Assembly (NCBI GenBank): GCA_946478305.1
Contig: CAMLBO010000009.1
Coordinates: 1 to 64,000, forward strand
Direction: 5' to 3'
Length of the DNA: 64,000 bases
Source: an uncultured Enterobacterales bacterium
GTDB taxonomy: Bacteria; Pseudomonadota; Gammaproteobacteria; Enterobacterales; Enterobacteriaceae
Notes under the pieces: model-generated
What the model was told of the DNA's origin: nothing
Databases searched by the model: none
Seen by the model: the letters and a program-made list of their open reading frames with translations, nothing else
Position numbers and translations under genes: made by a program
Shown: piece by piece, positions 40,117 through 49,700 of the stretch
Position numbering within the stretch: position 1 is the first letter of the stretch
How the letters are laid out: each line of letters opens with the position of its first letter

Positions 40117-40848
40117 ATGAAAACGACCGGTCCTTCGGTGTCTGAAGCGATCACCCGCGATCTGGCCATGCGCGTGATCCGCGGTGAGTTGCCCGCCGGG
40201 CTCGCCATTGCCGGAGAGAATGAACTGGCGCTGCACTATTCGGCCTCACGCACCTCGGTGCGTAATGCTTTACAGGTCCTGGCTGCCAAGGGCATGTTGT
40301 CAATTCAGCCCAAACGTCGCACTACCGTGAACCCGCGCGAGATGTGGAGTTTCCTTGATGCCGATGTGCTGAGCTGGCTTGAGAATGTCGGCATCGAGCC
40401 GGGGATCGTCGAGCATCTGATGGTTACGCGCCTGATCTTCGAGCCCAATGCTGCCGCCATGGCGGCCAGCAACGCCAACGGGCATGATTTGGCCGCAATG
40501 GAGGATGCCTGGAACCTGATGTTGCAAGGCCAGCAGCAAAACTCCGCCAGCCTGTTCGAGGAGGGAGATCTGGCCTTTCATTTGGCGATCCTCAAAGCCT
40601 GCCATAATCCTTTTTTGATCTCCATCGGCAGCGCGCTGTCGGCGGCCATGCTGCTCTCTTTCAAGCAGACACTCGAAGAAGACCTGCAACTCACCAAAGA
40701 GGCGGTGGAGCAACACCGTGTCTTAATGGAAGCCATTCGCCTCAAACAGGTGGATAACTCCCGCGAAATCATGCGTAGCATCCTGCTTGAAGCCGCCAAT
40801 AAAAACCTCTGGCGCGACACCCCGCAAAAATACTCGCACCTGATGTAA
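40117..40848 (+). CDS. GntR/FadR-family (FCD) regulator of the sugar-acid cluster
   Basis: A 243-residue regulator with an N-terminal winged helix (ENELALHYSASRTSVRNALQ, then VLAAKGMLS) and a C-terminal FCD effector domain (EEGDLAFHLAIL, HNPFL, EQHRVLMEAI), whose conserved Asp/His residues usually bind a metal and a sugar acid. It lies just upstream of dgoK in the same direction, with two FadR-type operator sequences between, so it is the probable repressor of the cluster. It is not close enough to E. coli DgoR to give it that name. The inducer could be galactonate or a related aldonate. Confidence 0.82.
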   Translation: MKTTGPSVSEAITRDLAMRVIRGELPAGLAIAGENELALHYSASRTSVRNALQVLAAKGMLSIQPKRRTTVNPREMWSFLDADVLSWLENVGIEPGIVEHLMVTRLIFEPNAAAMAASNANGHDLAAMEDAWNLMLQGQQQNSASLFEEGDLAFHLAILKACHNPFLISIGSALSAAMLLSFKQTLEEDLQLTKEAVEQHRVLMEAIRLKQVDNSREIMRSILLEAANKNLWRDTPQKYSHLM

Positions 40849-40860
40849 GGACTATTTCAC

Positions 40861-40897
40861 CAGTCCGCGATCTGATTCACAGATTGCGGGCTGTTTT
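40861..40897 (+). terminator. Terminator after the GntR gene
   Basis: A 13-bp stem with two G-U pairs (40861-40873 with 40881-40893) followed by TTTTATTT. It separates the regulator from the catabolic operon. Confidence 0.75.
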
Positions 40898-40909
40898 ATT
40901 TCTATGCTA

Positions 40910-40944
40910 CTTGTAATACAAGATATATAAATAGGTATTACAAG
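40910..40944 (+). promoter_or_regulatory. FadR/GntR-type operators before dgoK
   Basis: CTTGTAATACAAG (40910-40922) is a perfect dyad and contains TTGTAATACAA, which fits the FadR-subfamily consensus TNGTNNNACNA. A second, inverted copy GTATTACAAG lies at 40935-40944. The pair ends one base before the dgoK ATG, so binding would block initiation. Confidence 0.7.
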
Positions 40945-40945
40945 A

Positions 40946-41839
40946 ATGAATAACCATTGGATAGCCGTTGACTGGGGAACCACCAACTTTCGTGCGTTTC
41001 TGATTAACCACGATGAGATTAAAGAGCGCCTGAGCGCTCCGCTGGGTTTGCTGCAGGTGACTGACCGCCAGTTTGCGACCACCCTGCAATCCCTGCTGGG
41101 CGAATGGCTCACAAAGCATGATAAGTTGCCGATTCTGATGGCAGGCATGGTGGGCTCGCAACAGGGTTGGGCGGAAGTACCCTATGTCACGCTGCCTGCG
41201 CACGCCGGTGACTTTGCCACGCATACGGCCGAGGTCGCGACGCCGTGGGGCAGTCGCTGTCATATCGTGGCCGGTGCGACCTGCGAAAGCGAGTGGGGGT
41301 TCCCAGACGTTATGCGCGGCGAAGAAGTACAACTTTTAGGGCTGGCTGAACGGTATCCTGCGGCGGAACACCGGGTGATCCTGCCCGGTACCCACAGCAA
41401 ACACGCCCGCCTGCGTGACGGCAAACTCATCGATTTCAGCACCTTCATGACTGGCGAACTCTACGCCACGCTGATTAACCATTCTTTACTCGGCAAAGAT
41501 TTACCCTCCTGTGAACAGGATGACGCGGCCTTTGACCTCGGCGTTGCCAATAGCAAGAACACCCCTTTCCTCAGTCACGCGATTTTTTCTGCCCGTACCT
41601 TACGTCTGCGCGGTGCGATCACTCCTGCCCAGGTCAGTAGCTATCTCTCGGGGCTGTTGATCGGCAGTGAGATGGCTGCGCTGGATACTGACAATGCCTG
41701 GGTCGTGGGTTCCCCGGCGCTGACCCTGAGTTATCAGCGCGCAGCCCGGCACTTTGGCATCACCCTGCACGCGGCGGACGGCTCGGACTGTTTTGTTCAG
41801 GGCTTATCACAGATTTATCACAGTGGAGTCTTCGCATGA
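40946..41839 (+). CDS. dgoK: 2-dehydro-3-deoxygalactonokinase DgoK
   Basis: A 297-residue kinase that phosphorylates 2-keto-3-deoxygalactonate at C6. The N-terminal WIAVDWGTTNFRAFLI is the phosphate-binding loop of the ASKHA fold, and GTHSKHARLRDGKLIDFSTF is typical of DgoK. It is the first gene of the operon. Its stop overlaps the start of dgoA by 4 bp (ATGA), indicating translational coupling. Confidence 0.9.
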   Translation: MNNHWIAVDWGTTNFRAFLINHDEIKERLSAPLGLLQVTDRQFATTLQSLLGEWLTKHDKLPILMAGMVGSQQGWAEVPYVTLPAHAGDFATHTAEVATPWGSRCHIVAGATCESEWGFPDVMRGEEVQLLGLAERYPAAEHRVILPGTHSKHARLRDGKLIDFSTFMTGELYATLINHSLLGKDLPSCEQDDAAFDLGVANSKNTPFLSHAIFSARTLRLRGAITPAQVSSYLSGLLIGSEMAALDTDNAWVVGSPALTLSYQRAARHFGITLHAADGSDCFVQGLSQIYHSGVFA

Positions 41840-42486
41840 ATTATCAGAAATTTTCCCAGGCGTGGCAGCAGTGTTCACTGCCACTGGTAGCGATTTTGCG
41901 CGGTGTCACCCCTGCTGAAGCAGAAGGTGTGGCGCTGACGCTGCTGGAGTGCGGTTTTACCTACCTTGAGGTGCCGATGAACAGCCCGTCACCGCTGGAA
42001 TCGATCGGCATCATGGCTGACGTACTCGGTTCACGTGCCTATGTCGGTGCCGGTACGGTACTCACGGTGCAGCAGGTTATTGAGGTAGCACAGGCGGGCG
42101 GGCAATTGATTATTTCGCCTAACGCGGACATCGCGGTGATTGAAGCAAGCTGTACGTTGAATCTGATTAGCCTGCCGGGCGTGGCGACGCCTACCGAGGC
42201 ATTTCGTGCCCTGCAGGCTGGTGCACACGGGTTGAAATTATTCCCGGCGGAAATCGTCACGCCTGTCGTCACCAAGGCCATGCGCGCCGTGTTACCGCGT
42301 GAAGTGATTTGCCTGCCGGTCGGTGGCATTGCGGCCGATGCAGCGCAAATGCGCACGTATGTACAGGCTGGTGCGCAGGGATTTGGCCTGGGCGGCGGGC
42401 TGTATCAACCCGGTATGTCACTGAATGCTCTGCGTGCCAAGGCCGATGCCTATCGCCACGCCTGGCAACAACGTCTGGCCGGGTAA
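41836..42486 (+). CDS. dgoA: 2-dehydro-3-deoxy-6-phosphogalactonate aldolase DgoA
   Basis: A 216-residue class I aldolase of the KDPG/KHG family, which splits KDPGal into pyruvate and glyceraldehyde 3-phosphate. Key segments are VAILRGVTPAEA, YVGAGTVL and GLKLFPAE with the Schiff-base Lys134. It aligns with E. coli DgoA over its length. It overlaps dgoK and is 6 bp before the lactonase gene. Confidence 0.88.
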   Translation: MNYQKFSQAWQQCSLPLVAILRGVTPAEAEGVALTLLECGFTYLEVPMNSPSPLESIGIMADVLGSRAYVGAGTVLTVQQVIEVAQAGGQLIISPNADIAVIEASCTLNLISLPGVATPTEAFRALQAGAHGLKLFPAEIVTPVVTKAMRAVLPREVICLPVGGIAADAAQMRTYVQAGAQGFGLGGGLYQPGMSLNALRAKADAYRHAWQQRLAG

Positions 42487-42492
42487 CCGCCG

Positions 42493-43362
42493 ATGAACGG
42501 ATCAATACTCAGCCCGGCACAATCCGTTGGCAACTACCGCGCGATGCTTGGCGAAACGCCGGTATGGTGCTGCGCGACTCAGTCACTGATTTGGGTCGAC
42601 ATTGTACAGCAGCGCCTTCTGCGCCTGTGGCCTGAGCGCGGTGATGACATCGAGATTCATCCGTTACCCTTTATTTGCAGTGCGGCTCTGTTAACCGACC
42701 AACCGGATCAGTTGCTGTTGGTGACCAGCGCTGGAGTGAAGCTGTATGACGCCCGGCGGCGCTCTTTTTCCACACTCTGTCCGTGGATCGAAGACGCCCA
42801 GACCCGGCCGAACGAAGCGGCCGTCGCGCCGGACGGTTCGCTGTGGTTCAGCACCATGGACATCAACGCGCAGCAGGTTAAAGGCAGCTGGTACCGCTTC
42901 GAATCTGGCGATAAAGAGCCAGTGCAGATGCTTGGCGGTCAGCATGTACCCAACACCCTGCTGTGGTTCGGTGGCTATGCGTGGTTTGGCGACACCTTCG
43001 CCCACCGTTTTTACCGTTCACCGGCCGAGGCGATGTCACCCGAAACCCTGATGAGCTGGCCGAGCGGTGAGTTTTTTGCCGACGGCTCGGCGCTCGACGC
43101 CAGCGGCCTGATGTTCAATGCCCGTTGGGGGGCGGGATGCCTGGCGCGTTATCAACTCACGGATGCCGCGCCCGAGTTTATCGACACCTTGTCTTTGCCG
43201 GTTCAGCAACCCTCCAGCTGCGCTTTCGGCGGCCCCGACCTTTCTGACCTTTATGTCACGTCGGCCCGCGATGGTCTGTTAACGCCAACGCCGCAGGACG
43301 GCGCACTGCTTCGACTTCATACCTCATTCAACGGACAGCGAGCTTCGCTATTCCAACTATAA
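42493..43362 (+). CDS. SMP-30/gluconolactonase family lactonase
   Basis: A 289-residue beta-propeller protein of the SMP-30/regucalcin family. Conserved features include an early metal-ligand glutamate (GETPVW), RPNEAAVAPDGSLWFSTMD and PNTLLWFGGYAWFGDT. Such enzymes open aldonolactones (gluconolactone, galactonolactone, arabinonolactone) to the free acids. A lactonase inside this operon implies that a sugar dehydrogenase feeds it, possibly the product of 48885-49652. It has no signal peptide and is likely cytoplasmic. Confidence 0.83.
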   Translation: MNGSILSPAQSVGNYRAMLGETPVWCCATQSLIWVDIVQQRLLRLWPERGDDIEIHPLPFICSAALLTDQPDQLLLVTSAGVKLYDARRRSFSTLCPWIEDAQTRPNEAAVAPDGSLWFSTMDINAQQVKGSWYRFESGDKEPVQMLGGQHVPNTLLWFGGYAWFGDTFAHRFYRSPAEAMSPETLMSWPSGEFFADGSALDASGLMFNARWGAGCLARYQLTDAAPEFIDTLSLPVQQPSSCAFGGPDLSDLYVTSARDGLLTPTPQDGALLRLHTSFNGQRASLFQL

Positions 43363-43393
43363 CAACGGTCTGTTTTTACACGGAAGGTACTTT

Positions 43394-44779
43394 ATGAGCA
43401 CTCGGAATTTACCCCACACCAACGGGCAAACGTATTTGATTTGCGTCCTGGCTGCATTAGCCGGGCTGTTATTTGGTCTGGACATGGGCGTTATTGCCGG
43501 CGCGTTACCCTTTCTCGCGCATGAGTTTGGTTTAAGCAGCCATCAGCAGGAGATGGTTGTCAGCATCATGATGCTCGGTGCCACGTTTGGCGCGCTGTGC
43601 AGTGGGCCGATGTCCGGGCGTATCGGGCGCAAAAAGACCCTGCTGATCGGCGCGGTATTGTTCGTGGTCGGTTCGCTGGGTTGCGCTTTTGCACCGGACT
43701 TGCTCATGTTGGAAGTGTCCCGCTTCTTGCTGGGTGTGGCAGTGGGCGTTGCCTCGTTTGTGGCCCCGCTTTATCTGTCGGAAATTGCGCCAGAGCATAT
43801 TCGCGGCAGCATGATTTCGCTCTATCAGTTGATGATCACCATCGGCATCCTGGCGGCGTTCCTGTCTGACGTGGGCTTCAGTGCCAGCGGTAACTGGCGC
43901 TGGATGCTGGGCATTATTACATTCCCGGCGCTGGTTCTGTTTATCGGCGTCCTGACGCTGCCGGAAAGCCCGCGCTGGCTGTCGATGAAAGGTAAGAACG
44001 ATCTGGCGATGAAGGTGCTGACGCTGCTGCGATCCTCCAGTGAAGATGCACGCAAAGAGCTGGATGCTATCCGGGAAAATGTGCAGCAAAAACAGCGCGG
44101 CTGGCAGTTATTCCGCACCAACAGCCACTTCCGTCGTTCCACTTACCTTGGTGTGTTATTGCAATTCATGCAGCAGTTCACCGGTATGACGGTGATCATG
44201 TATTACGCGCCGAAAATCTTCGCTATCGCCGGTTTTGCCACCACCAAAGAGCAGATGTGGGGCACGGTGATCGCCGGTCTGGTCAACGTTCTGGCGACCT
44301 TCATCGCTATTGGTCTGGTGGACCGCTGGGGACGTAAACCGATTTTGAAACTGGGCTTCAGCGTGATGGGCGTTTGCATGGGGCTGATGGGCTACATGTT
44401 CTTCGTGGGTATTACTTCGGTTGCGCAGCAATACACTGCCGTTCTGCTGCTGCTTATCTTCATTACCGGTTTTGCCATGAGCGCCGGTCCGCTGATCTGG
44501 GTGTTGTGCTCTGAGATCCAACCACTGGCAGGCCGCGATTTTGGCGTCACCTGTTCCACCATGGCCAACTGGATCGCCAACATGATCATCGGCGCCACTT
44601 TCCTGACGCTGATCGACTTTATGGGCAGCGCCGCCACCTTCTGGCTGTATGGCGTGCTTAACGTGGTGTGCATTGTTCTGACCATCATCTTCATTCCGGA
44701 AACCAAAAATATCTCCCTCGAAAATATCGAGAAAAACCTGATGTCCGGCAAACGCCTGCGTCAGGTCGGTAGCGTGTAG
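43394..44779 (+). CDS. MFS sugar/proton symporter (GalP/AraE type)
   Basis: A 461-residue, 12-span transporter of the sugar-porter family. Signatures are GLLFGLDMGVIAGALPF, GRIGRKKTLLIG, PLYLSEIAPEHIRG with the QLMITIGI segment, LPESPRWL, DRWGRKP and FIPETKN. It resembles GalP and AraE of E. coli, so a neutral hexose or pentose such as galactose, glucose or arabinose is the likely cargo. It is 31 bp after the lactonase gene. Uptake of a neutral sugar fits an oxidative pathway that begins inside the cell. Confidence 0.88.
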   Translation: MSTRNLPHTNGQTYLICVLAALAGLLFGLDMGVIAGALPFLAHEFGLSSHQQEMVVSIMMLGATFGALCSGPMSGRIGRKKTLLIGAVLFVVGSLGCAFAPDLLMLEVSRFLLGVAVGVASFVAPLYLSEIAPEHIRGSMISLYQLMITIGILAAFLSDVGFSASGNWRWMLGIITFPALVLFIGVLTLPESPRWLSMKGKNDLAMKVLTLLRSSSEDARKELDAIRENVQQKQRGWQLFRTNSHFRRSTYLGVLLQFMQQFTGMTVIMYYAPKIFAIAGFATTKEQMWGTVIAGLVNVLATFIAIGLVDRWGRKPILKLGFSVMGVCMGLMGYMFFVGITSVAQQYTAVLLLLIFITGFAMSAGPLIWVLCSEIQPLAGRDFGVTCSTMANWIANMIIGATFLTLIDFMGSAATFWLYGVLNVVCIVLTIIFIPETKNISLENIEKNLMSGKRLRQVGSV

Positions 44780-44834
44780 TTCTGTCGTTAATCGTTGTAC
44801 TGGCGTAGTTCAGCAATCAACAAGAGAGATGACC

Positions 44835-46217
44835 ATGAATAAACAGATCGCCTCCCCCGATGCAGGCAGTGACGGGGTATATCGCAAAATTACCCGACGG
44901 CTAATCCCGTTTTTAATTTTGTGTTATTTCTTCGCCTATCTGGACCGGGTAAATATCGGTTTCGCCAAGCTGCATATGCAGGATGCGCTGAATTTCAGCG
45001 ATACCGTTTATGGCCTGGGGGCCGGAATATTCTTCATCGGTTATTTTCTGTTTGAGTTGCCGAGCAATCTGATGATGCAGCGCTTCGGCGCCCGCGTGTG
45101 GATAGCACGCATCATGATCAGCTGGGCGGTGTTGTCGGCCGCCATGGTGTTTGTGACCTCATCAACCCAGTTCTACGTGCTGCGTTTTCTACTCGGTGTG
45201 GCTGAGGCCGGTTTCTTCCCCGGCATCGTTTTTTATCTCACGTTGTGGTTTCCGTCGTGGCGGTCGGCCCGCACGCTCGGGCTGTTTATTCTGGTGACCC
45301 CGCTGTCGACCATTATTGGCAGCCCGCTGTCCGGTGCCATTCTGAAGTTCTTCGAGAACGTAGATGGCCTGCATAACTGGCAGTGGCTGTTTGTGGTCGA
45401 AGCGGTGCCGTCATTCCTGTTGGCGTTTGTGGTGTTGCGTTTTATGGACAACAGCGTGGCCGAAGCCAAATGGCTAACCGACGCTGAAAAACAGGTGGTG
45501 ATCGACGATCTGGCCACCGATACAAATCGCCAACTGATTGCTAACGCCGGAAAGCCGCAGCAGAACCTGCGCGCGATGCTTTCCAACCGCTACGTGTGGC
45601 TGCTGGCGCTGATTTTCTTCAGTTTTAACATTGGCTACTACGGCATCAACTTCTGGTTGCCGTCGATCATTAAATCTTCCGGTGTCACCGATGACCTGAA
45701 AATCGGCTTTCTGGCGGCGTTGCCGTACGTGTTTGGTGCAGCATTTATGGTGTGGAACAGCCGCCACTCTGACCTGAAGCGCGAACGCCGCTGGCACATC
45801 GCTATTCCGGCGATTATCGGCGCCGTTGGGCTGTCGCTCAGTGCGTATTGCAGCGGGTCGACGGTGTGGATGATGGCGTGGATATGTCTTGCGATGTCCG
45901 GAACCCTGGCGTTAATTCCTACCTATATCAGCCTGCCCGGCACGTTGCTGTCGGGCACGGCTGCTGCTGCCGGTATCGCCCTGGTGAACTCCGTGGGCAA
46001 CCTGGCCGGTTTCTTCGGGCCGGTGGTGCTTGGCTGGCTCAAAGACAACACCGGTACGACCAGTACGGGTTTGTACATTCTGGCGGGTTTCCTGCTGTTG
46101 TGCGCCCCGTTGATATTTCTTCTGCCCGCCAGGCTGATTAACCCCAGCCTACAGGCGGCAGCAATTACGCCGGCTAACACCGGCAATGAACCGATTTCGA
46201 GGAGAGAAAGTCTATGA
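44835..46217 (+). CDS. MFS transporter, anion:cation symporter family
   Basis: A 460-residue, 12-span transporter of the ACS family (GudP, DgoT, ExuT and phthalate-permease relatives): [19 protein letters not shown] at the start, the [15 protein letters not shown] motif, and a long central loop. Typical cargo is an organic or sugar acid. I place the start at 44835 because AGAGAG is 7 bp upstream; the ATG at 44829 is too close to it. Its stop overlaps the dehydratase start by 4 bp. With the sugar porter upstream, the operon can import both a sugar and an acid. Confidence 0.87.
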   Translation: MNKQIASPDAGSDGVYRKITRRLIPFLILCYFFAYLDRVNIGFAKLHMQDALNFSDTVYGLGAGIFFIGYFLFELPSNLMMQRFGARVWIARIMISWAVLSAAMVFVTSSTQFYVLRFLLGVAEAGFFPGIVFYLTLWFPSWRSARTLGLFILVTPLSTIIGSPLSGAILKFFENVDGLHNWQWLFVVEAVPSFLLAFVVLRFMDNSVAEAKWLTDAEKQVVIDDLATDTNRQLIANAGKPQQNLRAMLSNRYVWLLALIFFSFNIGYYGINFWLPSIIKSSGVTDDLKIGFLAALPYVFGAAFMVWNSRHSDLKRERRWHIAIPAIIGAVGLSLSAYCSGSTVWMMAWICLAMSGTLALIPTYISLPGTLLSGTAAAAGIALVNSVGNLAGFFGPVVLGWLKDNTGTTSTGLYILAGFLLLCAPLIFLLPARLINPSLQAAAITPANTGNEPISRRESL

Positions 46218-47935
46218 GTGGATGTGGTGGTGGAGGTTGCGGTACCTGTGGTGAAGACCACTTCAACCCGATTTTACAAGGTGATGACGGCGCACTGAAA
46301 CGCGCCCTGTATAAATCAATGGGTCATACTGACGAGCAGTTGCGTAAACCGGTCATTGCGGTGGTGAATAGCTACACCAATGCGACAGCGGGGCATGCCA
46401 ACCTGAACGAGCTGACGCAGCACGTGCTGAAAGGCATCGATGAAGCGGGTGGCGTTGGCATGGTGTTTGGTACCATCGCGCCGTGCGACGGCATTGCCGA
46501 GGGCCACCTTGGGATGCGCTATATTCTGGCGGCCCGCGAAGTGATCACCAGCTCCATTGAAGTGATGATGCGCGCGCACCGCTTTGACGGCATGGTGCTG
46601 CTCGGCTCGTGTGACAAAATTGTGCCCGCCATGCTGATGGCCGCTGCGCGACTGGATATCCCCGCCATCATGGTCAACGGCGGCCCGATGTACCCGGCGA
46701 GATATAAGGGCAAAGACTGGGACGGCAATATTGTCACTGAAGCCATTGGTTGGAAGCGTCGTGGCGAAATTGATGAAGCTGAATTCCGTCATATCGAAGA
46801 TATCGCTGAGCCCGGTCCTGGCTCCTGCACCATGTATGGCACTGCCAATACCATGTGTTGTATTGCCGAAGTGCTGGGCATGAGTTTACCGGGCAGCAGC
46901 ACCTTGCCGGCCATCTCCGTGGAACGCCGCGAATGTGCGCACGAAACCGGGCGCGCGGCGGTGGATCTGGTCAAACGTGGCGTGAATGCGCGGCAAATCA
47001 TCACGCCTGCTTCCCTGCGTAACGCCATGATCTATCTGCTGGCAACCGGTGGCTCGACGAACGCCATTCTTCACTTACAGGCGATTCACTACGAAGCGGA
47101 ATATGGTCATCTGCCGCTGCACGCTTTCGATGTGCTCAGTCATCAGGTCCCGCTGGTGGCGTCACTGTATCCGGCGTCCGAATACGACATGATTGACTTC
47201 TGGGAGGCAGGTGGCGTGGCCGCGGTAGAGAATGAGTTGCAGGCGCTGATGGATCTCGACGCGCTGACCGTTAGCGGGCAGACCAAACGCGAGTGGCTGG
47301 CTAATGGTCAGCAAAAAACCTCGCGACCGGAAGTGGTCCATACGCTGGCGATCCCGGTGCGTAACGAGGCGGGTGTCGCGGTGCTGACCGGTAACCTTTC
47401 TCCTCTCGGTTGCGTGGTAAAACCTGCCGCAGTACCGGAAAATCTGATGACCTTCACGGGGCCTGCGGTGGTATTCAATAGTGAGCAGGAGTCGGTGGAT
47501 GCCATCCTGTCAGGCGAAATTCCTCCTGGCAGCGTGCTGGTCTTGCGCTATGAAGGGCCGAAGGGGGGACCGGGCATGCCTGAGATGTATAAGCCGATGA
47601 AATGCCTCGAGGGGATGAATCTGTCCGACAGCTGTGCGCTGATCACCGACGGTCGTTTCTCCGGTTCCAACCGTGGTCTGTTTGTCGGGCATATTTCTCC
47701 TGAAGCCTGCGACGGTGGCGATTTAGCGTTGGTCGAAGCGGGGGATTCCATCACGATTGATATTCCGGCCCGTAGCCTGACGTTGAATGTCGCCCCGGAA
47801 ATTTTAGCCGAACGCCGTACGCACTGGGTTCCGGTGGAAAAACAGGTGCCGCGTGGCTTCCTGCGTTTATATCGTCGCTGGGCATCATCGGCCGCCGAGG
47901 GCGCTGTGCTGGCCGATCAGAGTGAGGTCGATTAA
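46214..47935 (+). CDS. IlvD/Edd-family sugar-acid dehydratase
   Basis: A 573-residue iron-sulphur dehydratase of the IlvD/Edd family. Conserved blocks are [13 protein letters not shown] (Cys133), [15 protein letters not shown] (Cys205), [23 protein letters not shown] and ITDGRFSG. Cys91 ([12 protein letters not shown]) may be the third cluster ligand. The N-terminus is an unusual Gly/Cys-rich stretch, [16 protein letters not shown]. In this operon it most likely dehydrates an aldonate (galactonate, arabinonate or similar) to the 2-keto-3-deoxy acid. That would replace the enolase-type DgoD of E. coli. A branched-chain-amino-acid IlvD role is unlikely from context. Confidence 0.85.
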   Translation: MSGCGGGGCGTCGEDHFNPILQGDDGALKRALYKSMGHTDEQLRKPVIAVVNSYTNATAGHANLNELTQHVLKGIDEAGGVGMVFGTIAPCDGIAEGHLGMRYILAAREVITSSIEVMMRAHRFDGMVLLGSCDKIVPAMLMAAARLDIPAIMVNGGPMYPARYKGKDWDGNIVTEAIGWKRRGEIDEAEFRHIEDIAEPGPGSCTMYGTANTMCCIAEVLGMSLPGSSTLPAISVERRECAHETGRAAVDLVKRGVNARQIITPASLRNAMIYLLATGGSTNAILHLQAIHYEAEYGHLPLHAFDVLSHQVPLVASLYPASEYDMIDFWEAGGVAAVENELQALMDLDALTVSGQTKREWLANGQQKTSRPEVVHTLAIPVRNEAGVAVLTGNLSPLGCVVKPAAVPENLMTFTGPAVVFNSEQESVDAILSGEIPPGSVLVLRYEGPKGGPGMPEMYKPMKCLEGMNLSDSCALITDGRFSGSNRGLFVGHISPEACDGGDLALVEAGDSITIDIPARSLTLNVAPEILAERRTHWVPVEKQVPRGFLRLYRRWASSAAEGAVLADQSEVD

Positions 47936-48832
47936 TTGAATCTATTAACAAAAGTGCAGGGCGTTAACCCGATCGCCGCTTTGCCGTTTACTTCCAGCGG
48001 CAACGTTGACTACGCCAGTTTTGGTCGCCTGCTGGAACATCTGGCTGGTACCGGCGCGGACGGTCTGACGCTGTTTGGCATCGCCAGCGAGTTTCCAAAA
48101 CTGGAAGACGGTGAACGCGCGCGGCTGGCCACGCAGTTTCTCTCTGACCTCAGCGGCAGCGGTATGTACCGCGCGCTGTCGGTCACCGATCACAGTACTG
48201 AAGTCGCGGTTAAACGCGCACAAAGCTACCAGAAGCAGGGGGCCGATGCGCTGATGCTGCTGCCGCCGTTCTTCCTGCAACCGGGACCCGCGGCCATTCG
48301 TCACCATATATTCTCGGTGCTGGAGGCGGTGGATATTCCGGTGATGGTGCAGTACGCACCAGGGGAGACGGGGCTTTCAATCACACCTGAACAACTCAGT
48401 GACGTAGCGGAGCGCTACCCGCACGCGGTTTTCAAAATTGAGTGCAATCCGCCCGTGGATTATACCCGTGAGTTTCTGCAACTTGCTCCACAGGCCCGCG
48501 TGATGAATGGCTATGCCGGGCTTTATATGCTGCCAATGCTTGAGGCGGGGGGCAAGGGCGTGATGCCGGGCTGCTCCTTCACTGAGATTTATGTGCAGAT
48601 TTACCGCCTGTGGCAACAAGGCAAAGGCGCAGAGGCGAGCGAGCTGCACGCAAAACTGCTGCCGTGGATCACCCGCTGGATGACGCACTGCGAGTACATC
48701 ATTCAGGCGGAAAAAACCATTTTGTATCGTCGTGGCATCATTGCCAGTGATTACTGTCGTCATCCAGGCTGGGTGCTGACCGACGACGACAATGTGCAGC
48801 TCAGCGATTTTATCACCACTTTTGCGCTGTAA
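47936..48832 (+). CDS. DapA/NanA-superfamily aldolase or dehydratase
   Basis: A 298-residue class I lyase of the dihydrodipicolinate synthase/N-acetylneuraminate lyase superfamily. The Schiff-base lysine is Lys167 in AVFKIECNPP, and the catalytic tyrosine lies in VMVQYAPGETG. The gene starts with TTG immediately after the stop of the dehydratase; GTGAGG lies about 9 bp upstream. Sugar-acid members cleave 2-keto-3-deoxy acids directly or dehydrate 5-keto-4-deoxyglucarate. It is either a second, non-phosphorylating outlet or serves a different acid. The motif GIASE deviates from the usual GTTGE. Confidence 0.8.
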   Translation: MNLLTKVQGVNPIAALPFTSSGNVDYASFGRLLEHLAGTGADGLTLFGIASEFPKLEDGERARLATQFLSDLSGSGMYRALSVTDHSTEVAVKRAQSYQKQGADALMLLPPFFLQPGPAAIRHHIFSVLEAVDIPVMVQYAPGETGLSITPEQLSDVAERYPHAVFKIECNPPVDYTREFLQLAPQARVMNGYAGLYMLPMLEAGGKGVMPGCSFTEIYVQIYRLWQQGKGAEASELHAKLLPWITRWMTHCEYIIQAEKTILYRRGIIASDYCRHPGWVLTDDDNVQLSDFITTFAL

Positions 48833-48884
48833 ATTGGCCACTCGCGCAGAGTGTTGCGTCAGAATACTTCTTCAAGGAATTGAT

Positions 48885-49652
48885 ATGTCAGATAAAGCAT
48901 CTCGCGTCGTTGTAGTGACCGGCGCCAGCCAGGGAATTGGCCTGGCGATCGCAAAATCCTTTTTACAAAAAGGCGATATCGTTATTGGCGGCGCATTTTC
49001 CCCGCTTGAGAAAGCGCCGCATGCCCGCGAATTAATGGCGCAGTACCCTGAACATTTCCACTACATTTCGGTGGATGTAACCCAAACGGAAGCCATTGCC
49101 GGGTTTGCCGAAAAAGCCGAAGCACTGTATGGCCGCGTGGATGTGCTGGTGTCGAATGCCGGTAAAAACGTGTTCAAGGGCATCGACTGCAATGAAGAGG
49201 ACTGGCATCACAATCTCGATCTCAATCTGCGTTCGCACTGGTTTATGGCCAAGTGCTTCCGCCATGCGCTGGAGCGCTCCCGCGGCGTGATTCTGGTGAT
49301 GACGTCCAACCATGCCTTCTCTACCATGCCGGGCTGCGCGCCATACAACATCACTAAGCGTGCACTGTTATCGCTGGTGCAAAGCCTGACAATTGAGTGG
49401 GGGCCAGCCATTCGCGCAGTCGGCATTGCACCGGGTTTTATCGATACCGCAGGTAACCAGGTGTGGTTTGACTCGCACCCGGATGCAAAAATCGCCCGCG
49501 AACAGACCATCCAGAAACATCCGGTGGGACGCCTGGGGCAACCGGAGGAGGTCGGTGAACTGTGTGTTTTCCTCGCCAGCCCGCTGGCTGGCTTTATCGC
49601 CGGAACAACGATTGTCATGGATGGCGGACGCAGTGCACTGATGCAGGACTGA
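48885..49652 (+). CDS. Short-chain dehydrogenase/reductase
   Basis: A 255-residue classical SDR: VVVVTGASQGIGLAIA (nucleotide binding), SNAG, the catalytic serine in VMTSNHAFST and the YNITK motif, with a C-terminal IAGTTIVMDGGRS. The ATG at 48885 follows CAAGGAATTGAT. In this cluster it may oxidise the imported sugar to a lactone (galactose or arabinose dehydrogenase type) or act on a keto-deoxy sugar acid. It lies 52 bp after the aldolase gene. The substrate cannot be read from the sequence. Confidence 0.85.
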   Translation: MSDKASRVVVVTGASQGIGLAIAKSFLQKGDIVIGGAFSPLEKAPHARELMAQYPEHFHYISVDVTQTEAIAGFAEKAEALYGRVDVLVSNAGKNVFKGIDCNEEDWHHNLDLNLRSHWFMAKCFRHALERSRGVILVMTSNHAFSTMPGCAPYNITKRALLSLVQSLTIEWGPAIRAVGIAPGFIDTAGNQVWFDSHPDAKIAREQTIQKHPVGRLGQPEEVGELCVFLASPLAGFIAGTTIVMDGGRSALMQD

Positions 49653-49700
49653 GGCCCGTTTTTGTGAGTCTGGTCACGCAATAATTCTGCTGGGCACCTG

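Noticed and set aside
46214-47935. Reading the dehydratase as IlvD of branched-chain amino-acid synthesis
   Set aside because: It is embedded in a sugar-acid operon, overlaps a sugar-acid transporter gene, and is far from any ilv gene; an aldonate dehydratase is more consistent.
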